A DNA stretch of 64,000 bases, from contig NZ_FOIJ01000007.1 in assembly GCF_900111745.1 (NCBI RefSeq), forward strand, positions 402,204 to 466,203, given 5' to 3'. This document shows positions 58,511 to 64,000 of the stretch, in pieces. The notes under the pieces are model-generated. The model ran no database searches. It saw only the letters and a program-made list of their open reading frames with translations, and had not been told where the DNA came from. The DNA is from Stigmatella erecta (GTDB lineage: Bacteria; Myxococcota; Myxococcia; Myxococcales; Myxococcaceae). Each line of letters begins with the position of its first letter. Positions within the stretch are counted from its first letter, which is position 1. The position numbers and the translations under genes are program-made.

Positions 58511-58984
58511 ATGGACGACCTTGATTCTCGAATCATTGACCTGCTCCAGCGAAATGGACGGGCCACCCAGCTGGAGCTCTCCCGGGCCGTGGGGCTGTCC
58601 CAGCCCGCGGTGGCCGAGCGCATCCGCAAGCTCGAGGAGCGGGGCGTCATCACCGGCTATTCGGCACGGGTCGATGCGGCGCGGCTCGGCAAGGACATCA
58701 CCGCCTTCATCGGCGTGAGCATCGAGCACCCGAAGTACTTCGAGGGGTTCGCCCGGAAGGTGCTGTCCATGCCGGAGGTGCTGGAGGCCCACCGGGTCGC
58801 CGGGCAGGACTCCTACGTCCTCAAGGTGCGCACCACGAACACGAAGACGCTCGACTCCCTGCTCGTCGAGACCCTGCGGCTCATCGACGGGGTGACGCGC
58901 ACTCACACCACCATCGTTCTCTCATCCATCAAGGAGGAGACGTACGTCTCCCCCTCGCCCACGCTGAAAGGAGACCGCCCGTGA
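58511..58984 (+). CDS. Lrp/AsnC family transcriptional regulator
   Basis: Encodes 157 residues: helix-turn-helix LDSRIIDLLQRNGRATQLELSRAVGLSQPAVAERIRKLEERGVITGY, then the RAM ligand-binding domain (ITAFIGVSIEHPKYFEGFARKVLSMPEVLEAHRVAGQDSYVLKVRT). The ATG at 58511 begins at the conserved MDDLDSRIIDLL. The stop overlaps the GTG start of the aminotransferase gene (GTGA), so it probably controls that gene according to an amino acid ligand. Confidence 0.93.
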   Translation: MDDLDSRIIDLLQRNGRATQLELSRAVGLSQPAVAERIRKLEERGVITGYSARVDAARLGKDITAFIGVSIEHPKYFEGFARKVLSMPEVLEAHRVAGQDSYVLKVRTTNTKTLDSLLVETLRLIDGVTRTHTTIVLSSIKEETYVSPSPTLKGDRP

Positions 58985-60192
58985 TTCCCTCCACCGCTCC
59001 CCTGGCCCGCCCCAAGGCGGGGTTCCCCCTGGCCCACCGCATGACGCAGCTCAAGGCGTCCGCGGTGCGCGAAATCCTGAAGGTGGCCGAGCGTCCCGAC
59101 ATCCTCTCCTTCGCGGGCGGGCTGCCCGCGCCGGAGCTCTTCCCCCTGGCCGCCATCGCCCAGGCCCATGCCGAGGTGTTCACCACGGAGGGCGCGGCCG
59201 CGCTGCAGTACAGCACCACCGAGGGCTTCGCGCCCCTGCGCGAGTGGATCTGCTCCCACCTGGCCAAGAGCGGCCTGCGCGCCACCCCGGAGCAGGTGCT
59301 CATCACCTGCGGCTCCCAGCAGGGCATCGAGCTGACGGCCAAGGTGCTGCTGGATCCGGGCGATGTGGTGGTGGTGGAGAACCCCAGCTACCTGGCGGCC
59401 CTGCAGACCTTCAGCGGGTACGAGGCCTCCTTCGCCGTCGCGGACAGCGATGATGACGGCATGTGCGTGGACGGCCTGGAGCGCATCCTCATCGAGCGCC
59501 GCCCCAAGCTCATCTACATCGTCCCCAACTTCCACAACCCGAAGGGCACCACCCTCTCGCTCGAGCGCCGTCACGCGCTGCTGCGGCTTGCCCAGCGCCA
59601 CCGCGTGCTCATCCTCGAGGATGACCCGTACGGCGAGCTGCGCTTCCGGGGCGATGCGCTGCCGTCGCTGGCGTCGCTGGACACCGAGGGCGTCGTCATC
59701 CAGCTGGGCACCTTCTCCAAGACGCTCGCCCCCGGCCTGCGCATTGGCTGGGCGGTGGGCCCCCGGGAGATCATCCGCAGCCTCACCATCGCCAAGCAGG
59801 CCTCGGACCTGCACACCGCCACGCTGGCCCAGCGGGCCACCTTCATGCTGCTCAACCGGTTCGACTACACCGGCCACCTGGCCCAGCTCCGCGTCCAGTA
59901 CGGCGAGCGGTGCCTGGTGATGCTCGACGCGCTGAAGGAGAACATGCCCCCGGGCGCCCGCTGGACCCAGCCGGATGGTGGCATGTTCGTCTGGGTGGAG
60001 CTGCCGCAGGGCATGAACGCGGACGAGCTCTTCCCCAAGGCGCTCGACAAGAAGGTGGCCTTCGTCCCCGGCACGAGCTTCTTCGCCGCCCAGCCGCGCC
60101 GGGAGTTCATGCGCCTGAACTACTCCAACCGGCCCCCCGAGTTCATCCGGGAGGGGATTCGCCGCCTGGGGGCGGTGATCTCCACGCAGTAG
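58981..60192 (+). CDS. PLP-dependent class I/II aminotransferase (2-aminoadipate/LysN-like)
   Basis: Encodes 403 residues. ILSFAGGLPAPELFP, YSTTEGFAPLREWI, ITCGSQQGIELTAKVLLDPGDVVVVENPSY, VPNFHNPKGTTLS, ILEDDPYGELRF and the Schiff-base Lys in LGTFSKTLAPGLRIGW are the signature of the 2-aminoadipate/MocR-type aminotransferases without the DNA-binding domain. It moves amino groups between amino acids and 2-oxo acids. Start is GTG at 58981 with AAAGGAGA upstream, overlapping the regulator stop. Confidence 0.92.
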   Translation: MIPSTAPLARPKAGFPLAHRMTQLKASAVREILKVAERPDILSFAGGLPAPELFPLAAIAQAHAEVFTTEGAAALQYSTTEGFAPLREWICSHLAKSGLRATPEQVLITCGSQQGIELTAKVLLDPGDVVVVENPSYLAALQTFSGYEASFAVADSDDDGMCVDGLERILIERRPKLIYIVPNFHNPKGTTLSLERRHALLRLAQRHRVLILEDDPYGELRFRGDALPSLASLDTEGVVIQLGTFSKTLAPGLRIGWAVGPREIIRSLTIAKQASDLHTATLAQRATFMLLNRFDYTGHLAQLRVQYGERCLVMLDALKENMPPGARWTQPDGGMFVWVELPQGMNADELFPKALDKKVAFVPGTSFFAAQPRREFMRLNYSNRPPEFIREGIRRLGAVISTQ

Positions 60193-60211
60193 CGCCCAGG
60201 CCGGGGCAGGC

Positions 60212-60238
60212 GCGCGTCCACCCGTGCGGGGGACGCGC
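60212..60238. terminator. Bidirectional hairpin between aminotransferase and ABC fusion genes
   Basis: GCGCGTCC (60212-60219) pairs with GGACGCGC (60231-60238) across an 11-base loop, midway between two converging stop codons. Placement supports a shared terminator. Confidence 0.5.
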
Positions 60239-60256
60239 CCGCCCCGTCCTCGCCGG

Positions 60257-61741
60257 TCAGGCCCGCTCCAGCTTCGCCTCGAACCGCCGGGCCAGCAGGG
60301 ACAAGGGGTAGCTCATCGCCAGGTACAGCGCCGCACACAGCACCCCCGGCACCAGCCAGCTGCGCACATCCACGGAGACGATCGTCATCCGCTTGGTCAG
60401 CTCCACCACGGAGATGACCGACACCAGCGAGCTGTCCTTCAGCAGGGCGATGAAGTCGTTCGTCACCCCGGGCAGCGCCACCCGGAAGGCCTGCGGCACC
60501 ACCACCCGCCGCAGGGCCAGCGGCAGGTTCATGCCCAGGGCCAGCGCCGCCTCCATCTGTCCCCGGGGCACCGCCAGGACCCCGCCCCGGTAGATCTCCG
60601 CCTCGTAGGCCGCGTAGTTGAGCCCCAGCCCCAGGATGGCGGCGCTGAGCGCATCCAGCCGCAGCACGCCCGCAAGCCCGAAGTAGAGGACATAGAGCTG
60701 CAACAGCACCGGCGTTCCCCGCAGCAGCTCCACGTACAGCGTGGCCAGCCGGCCCAGCCACCGGGGCCCATAGAGCCGCACCAGCGCTAGCAGCAGCCCC
60801 AGCGGAACCGCCAGGGCCATGGCCCCCACCGAGACGAGCAGCGTCACCCCCGCGGCCTGGAGGAACATCACGGCGTGGCCCGCCTCCAGGGCCGGGGCCT
60901 GGGTGGAGGTCAGCACCTCGCGCGTCTGGGCCTCGGTCCACTCGGCCATGCGCTGCTGCGCCGCATTGTCGATGCGCCAGCGGCCCAGGATGGCGCGAAG
61001 CTCTCCCGAACGGGCGATGCGCCCCAGGGCCTCGTCCAGCGCCTGCCTCAGGTCCTCCTCGCCCTGCCGCACGGCGATGGCGTAGTAGCCCTCCCCCACC
61101 TCCCCCACGCTCCGGAGCGCCACCTTCGGCGTGCCGTAGCGCTGGGCGATGAGATCATCCATCAGCACCGCGTCCAGCCGCCCCTGCTCCAGGTCGATGT
61201 ACGGCTCCTCGACGCCCTCGTAGGGAATGGCCTGGATGCCGCTGTTCAGCAGCAGGTCCCACGCCAGCGAGTTGGACAGGGTGCCCACGCGGCGGCCCCG
61301 CAGGGACTCCAGGCCCGTCACGGAGGCATCGTCCCGCCGGGCCATGAGCAGCAGGTGGAAGAGGTAGTAAGGCCGCGTGAAGAGCACCCGGCCCGCGCGG
61401 GCGGGGGTGATCTCCATGCCGTTCAGGGCCACGTCGAAGGAGCCGCCCCGCTCCAGGGCGGGGATGAGGTTGGACCAGTCGTTCTGGATCAGCTCCGCTC
61501 GGACGCCCAGCTCGCGCCCGAGCGCATCCGCCAGCTCCACCTCGAAGCCCCGGTACTGGCCAGGCCGCGAGGGGTCCTCCATGGCATAGGGCTCCCCACC
61601 CTGCGCATCCGCGCCCCAGCGAAGGACGCCCGCGCGCCGCACCCGCTCCAGCGCCGGGCCCGTCTCCGGCTGGCAGGCACTCAGCACCCCGAGCACCAGC
61701 ACCAGCGGCCAGCATCGACTCCAGCGAGGGCAAGCGCTCAC
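60257..61741 (-). CDS. ABC amino-acid importer: binding protein fused to permease
   Basis: Encodes about 494 residues. A lipoprotein-type signal (PLVLVLGVLSAC) leads to a family 3 solute-binding domain (VLRWGADAQGGEPYAM, GFEVELADALGRELGV, FDVALNGMEITPARAGRVLFTRPYY), then a HisMQ-type permease with LYVELLRGTPVLLQLYVLYFGL and GGVLAVPRGQMEAALALGMNLPLALRRVVVPQ. The fusion tethers the receptor to the channel. No ATPase gene is adjacent; it must be supplied in trans. GTG at 61741 has GGGAG ten bases upstream; GTG at 61777 is the longer alternative. Confidence 0.88.
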   Translation of the reverse strand: MSACPRWSRCWPLVLVLGVLSACQPETGPALERVRRAGVLRWGADAQGGEPYAMEDPSRPGQYRGFEVELADALGRELGVRAELIQNDWSNLIPALERGGSFDVALNGMEITPARAGRVLFTRPYYLFHLLLMARRDDASVTGLESLRGRRVGTLSNSLAWDLLLNSGIQAIPYEGVEEPYIDLEQGRLDAVLMDDLIAQRYGTPKVALRSVGEVGEGYYAIAVRQGEEDLRQALDEALGRIARSGELRAILGRWRIDNAAQQRMAEWTEAQTREVLTSTQAPALEAGHAVMFLQAAGVTLLVSVGAMALAVPLGLLLALVRLYGPRWLGRLATLYVELLRGTPVLLQLYVLYFGLAGVLRLDALSAAILGLGLNYAAYEAEIYRGGVLAVPRGQMEAALALGMNLPLALRRVVVPQAFRVALPGVTNDFIALLKDSSLVSVISVVELTKRMTIVSVDVRSWLVPGVLCAALYLAMSYPLSLLARRFEAKLERA

Positions 61742-61851
61742 GAGGCGGACAGTCTCCCGGGCGAGAGGGGTGCCCACGGTGTGGGACGCCTTCCTCGTAG
61801 CCGGTGAGGCCGAAAAACAAAAGAGGATCGGGCTGAAAGCCCCTCCGTTCC

Positions 61852-61875
61852 GGTGTAAGTCCGAGGGACTTCACC
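61852..61875 (+). other. Hairpin in the leader of the serine hydrolase gene
   Basis: GGTGTAAGTCC and GGACTTCACC form a 10-bp stem with one bulged T and a three-base loop, ending 15 bases before the ATG at 61891. It may affect translation initiation of that gene; no known riboswitch is recognised. Confidence 0.35.
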
Positions 61876-61890
61876 ACGAGGACTCCCAGC

Positions 61891-63126
61891 ATGGCGCCCT
61901 TCGGCATCGATGTGGAACCGGGCGAAGCCGGTCTGAACGCGGCACAGCTCCGCCGCCTGGATGCGCACCTGCGGCGGTACGTCGATGACGGGCGGCTCAC
62001 GGGCTGCCAGGTCATGGTCTCCCGGCACGGCAAGGTCGCGCACCTGACCTCGTACGGCCTCGCCGACAAGGAGGCGAACCGCCCCGTCGGCGTGGACACC
62101 GTCTGGCGCATCTACTCCATGACGAAGCCCATCACCTCCGTCGCGGCGATGATGCTGTGGGAGGAAGGGGCCTTCGAGCTGTCGGATCCCGTCAGCCGGT
62201 GGCTGCCCGAGTTCGCCGCGCCGCGCGTGTACACCGGCGGCAACGCGGCCAAGCCCGTCACCGTGCCCGCCCTCGAGCCCATCCGCGTGTGGCACCTGCT
62301 GACCCATACCGCCGGGTTCACCTACGGCTTCCACCGGGTCAACGTCACCGATGAGCTCTACCGGCTCCGGGGCTTCGAGGTCAGCGTGCCCGAGGGGATG
62401 GACCTGGCCGCGTGCGTCCGCGCCTGGGCCGAGCTTCCGCTCACGTTCCAGCCCGGCGCGGAGTGGAACTACTCGGTGGCCACGGACGTGCTGGGGCGGC
62501 TCGTGGAGGTCATCTCCGGCCAGAGCCTCGATGTCTTCTTCGCCGAGCGCATCCTCAAGCCCCTGGGGATGACGGACACCGCCTTCTGGTGCCCTCCGGA
62601 GCAGCACGCCCGGCTGGCCGCGCTGTACGGCGTAACCCCGGGGCGCCCCACGCCCGTGCGCATCGAGGCCATCGGCAAGGCCGCGATGAGCCGCCCCTCC
62701 TGGCTGTCGGGCGGAGGCGGCCTGGTCTCGACGGTGCGGGACTACACGCGCTTCACGTGGATGCTGCTGAACGGCGGGGCGCTCGACGGCGTGCGGCTGC
62801 TCTCCCCGAGAACCGTGGCGTACATGACCCGCAACCACCTGCCGGGAGGGGCGGACCTCGCCACCTTTGGCCGGCCGCTCTTCGCCGAGACGCGGTTCGA
62901 TGGGGTGGGATTCGGGCTGGGCTTCGGCGTCGTGCTGGATCCCGTCGCCCACCGCACCCTCACGAGCCCCGGCGAGTACCACTGGGGCGGCATGGCGAGC
63001 ACCGCGTTCTGGGTGGACCCCGCCGAGGGCCTGAGCGTCGTGTTCATGACCCAGTTGATGCCCTCCAGCGCTTATCCCATCCGCTCCCAGTTGCGGCAGC
63101 TCATCTACCCCGCGCTCATCGACTGA
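61891..63126 (+). CDS. Serine hydrolase, beta-lactamase/class C PBP fold
   Basis: Encodes 411 residues with no clear signal peptide. The catalytic Ser-x-x-Lys is SMTK (in WRIYSMTKPITSVAAMML), the Tyr motif is the YSV of EWNYSVATDVLGRLVEVISG, and a late HWGGMASTAFWVDP replaces KTG. This places it in the EstB/LpqH-like esterase branch of beta-lactamase-fold proteins rather than true beta-lactamases. It would hydrolyse esters or peptides; substrate unknown. GAGG lies ten bases upstream of the ATG. Confidence 0.9.
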   Translation: MAPFGIDVEPGEAGLNAAQLRRLDAHLRRYVDDGRLTGCQVMVSRHGKVAHLTSYGLADKEANRPVGVDTVWRIYSMTKPITSVAAMMLWEEGAFELSDPVSRWLPEFAAPRVYTGGNAAKPVTVPALEPIRVWHLLTHTAGFTYGFHRVNVTDELYRLRGFEVSVPEGMDLAACVRAWAELPLTFQPGAEWNYSVATDVLGRLVEVISGQSLDVFFAERILKPLGMTDTAFWCPPEQHARLAALYGVTPGRPTPVRIEAIGKAAMSRPSWLSGGGGLVSTVRDYTRFTWMLLNGGALDGVRLLSPRTVAYMTRNHLPGGADLATFGRPLFAETRFDGVGFGLGFGVVLDPVAHRTLTSPGEYHWGGMASTAFWVDPAEGLSVVFMTQLMPSSAYPIRSQLRQLIYPALID

Positions 63127-63135
63127 AAGGGCGGC

Positions 63136-63438
63136 TCAGGGGCAGAAATAGCCGTCCGTCACCCAGCCCCGGCGGTTGATGTCTCCGTAGGCGAAGCCGT
63201 AGACAGAACCTCCCGAGCGGCGCTCTACCAGGAACGTCTGCCCTTTGAAGAGCGTCCCCATCCAGGCACCCGTTCCCGGATCGGTGCGCACGTACAGGTC
63301 ATTCGCGCAGACCGTCTCGCGCTTTCCGATGGTCCCGTTCGCCATCAGACCCGGTGCGCTGGGAGTGACGGAAGCGATGGCCGGGAGCGCCGCAACGAAC
63401 AGTGCACACGACAGCAACACAGCGCGATGGCAACACAT
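63136..63438 (-). CDS. Small secreted SH3-like protein
   Basis: Encodes about 100 residues. A signal peptide (CHRAVLLSCALFVAALPAIA) precedes a short domain with ETVCANDLYVRTDPGTGAWMGTLFKGQTFLVE and YGFAYGDINRRGWVTDGYFC, the pattern of bacterial SH3 domains, with two cysteines likely in a disulfide. GAGGAG lies six bases before the ATG at 63438. It follows a similar protein on the same strand by 37 bases. Role unknown; such domains often bind cell-wall peptides or proteins. Confidence 0.7.
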   Translation of the reverse strand: MCCHRAVLLSCALFVAALPAIASVTPSAPGLMANGTIGKRETVCANDLYVRTDPGTGAWMGTLFKGQTFLVERRSGGSVYGFAYGDINRRGWVTDGYFCP

Positions 63439-63475
63439 GATCATCTCCTCGATTCAGGGAAAACCCAAAGCCACA

Positions 63476-63787
63476 TCACCAGGAGCCGTAACCGCCAATG
63501 CATTCGTAACGCATATAGCCCCAGTCGTTCGGGCCGTAATCGAAGCTGGCCGCCCATCCGTTGTAGACCGGGTGGGCTCCCCGGGTATGACCCACTTTGT
63601 CTCCTTTGGGCAGGACCCGTTTGAGACCCGTGGGACCATTGGCGCTGTCGTCATTCGTGTAGAAGCTCGCGGTCTGGCACGTCACGACCGCGTGGTCTGG
63701 TGGGACTTGGGCGTACGCGAGGGTGGCCAAGGCCACGGTGGTAGCAATGGCCGCACCGGCAAGGAGCTTCCGCTTTCTCAAGGTCAT
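63476..63787 (-). CDS. Small secreted SH3-like protein, paralogue of the next gene
   Basis: Encodes 103 residues. A signal peptide (RKLLAGAAIATTVALATLAYA) precedes VVTCQTASFYTNDDSANGP, LKRVLPKGDKVGHTRG and GWAASFDYGPNDWGYMRYECIG, the same Cys...W...Cys SH3-like outline as the following gene. The two form a tandem pair on one transcript, led by an AT-rich promoter-like segment at about 63795-63855. No function is recognised. Confidence 0.7.
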   Translation of the reverse strand: MTLRKRKLLAGAAIATTVALATLAYAQVPPDHAVVTCQTASFYTNDDSANGPTGLKRVLPKGDKVGHTRGAHPVYNGWAASFDYGPNDWGYMRYECIGGYGSW

Positions 63788-63905
63788 CGAGCCCTCAAAA
63801 ACATGGGAATTAGATTTTTATAACTCAAGCAGTAAAAATTGCAAATCAAGCTTTTGCCGAGCCCTGTCCATAGCCCTTGTAAGACTGCGGGGCTTCCCGG
63901 GACGC

Positions 63906-63928
63906 AGGCGGCGGGAATCGAACCCGCC
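63906..63928 (-). repeat. tRNA/tmRNA T-arm-like relic, copy 2
   Basis: Read on the minus strand: stem GCGGG/CCCGC, loop TTCGATT (a consensus T-loop) and CGCCT, the same elements as at 30617-30639 with one base different. No complete tRNA is visible in the remaining sequence on either side. The rest of 63788-64000 shows only the AT-rich segment noted with the SH3-like genes. Confidence 0.5.
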
Positions 63929-64000
63929 ACCACACATGAGGAGTCCCAGGCCAACGCGGCGTTCGTCATCAAGGCAGTGTTCGTGGAGGCTGAGCCAGCC

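Noticed and set aside
63900..64000. A complete tRNA or tmRNA gene at the window end
   Set aside because: Only the T-arm and five acceptor bases can be drawn. No D-arm, anticodon arm or CCA end fits on the minus strand within the visible sequence.

Overview
The window is chromosomal DNA from a myxobacterium, most likely Cystobacterineae (Stigmatella/Archangium/Cystobacter-like). The pointers are about 70% G+C with strong third-position G/C bias, two PAS/HAMP histidine kinases with the HEINNPLSYVL H-box usual in myxobacteria, a Ser/Thr kinase with a cysteine-bearing outer domain, large secreted degradative enzymes and a long cell-surface lipoprotein. Genus is inferred from gene style, not from a marker gene.

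Layout. 0-9.4 kb: a minus-strand unit (hybrid kinase, amidohydrolase, MIP18/SufT-like protein), a large cytosolic GH13 alpha-glucan enzyme, a glutaredoxin and a second histidine kinase. 9.65-21.85 kb: an almost gap-free plus-strand sulfate-assimilation operon, cysH - siroheme synthase - uroporphyrinogen-III methyltransferase - cysD - cysN - cysJ - cysI - sulfate ABC transporter (binding lipoprotein, two permeases, ATPase). It covers uptake, activation, reduction to sulfide and the siroheme cofactor. CysH has the iron-sulfur cysteines of APS reductases, and CysN carries an APS-kinase-like tail without its P-loop, so the path probably runs through APS without PAPS. The leader has a SAM-riboswitch-like motif and a possible short upstream ORF with tandem Cys codons. 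21.9-30.5 kb: an ElaA-like acetyltransferase, Bcr/CflA efflux pump, second acetyltransferase, phosphoglucomutase, two M20 peptidases and an acyl-CoA synthetase.

30.55-39.5 kb is an accessory mosaic with many broken genes: tRNA/tmRNA T-arm-like relics, a low-GC type IVb pilin, a truncated methyltransferase, a sugar epimerase, a glycosyltransferase overlapping a RibD-like deaminase stub, an allene-oxide-cyclase-like secreted protein, a kinase relic, an HxlR/GST divergent pair, a GspE/PilT-like ATPase without Walker A, and a Baeyer-Villiger monooxygenase relic joined to a frameshifted SMP-30-like gene.

39.5-64 kb: a minus-strand cluster of polar amino-acid ABC importer plus DcaP-type porin, an MtnX-like phosphatase, an S9 peptidase, a cyclopropane-fatty-acid-synthase-like methyltransferase, the Ser/Thr kinase, a secreted starch-binding alpha-amylase, an IgGFc-binding-like lipoprotein, a pectin-acetylesterase-like protein, a crotonase, an Lrp regulator coupled to an aminotransferase, a binding-protein/permease fusion, a serine hydrolase, and two small secreted proteins. 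A second T-arm-like motif closes the window, 33.3 kb from the first.
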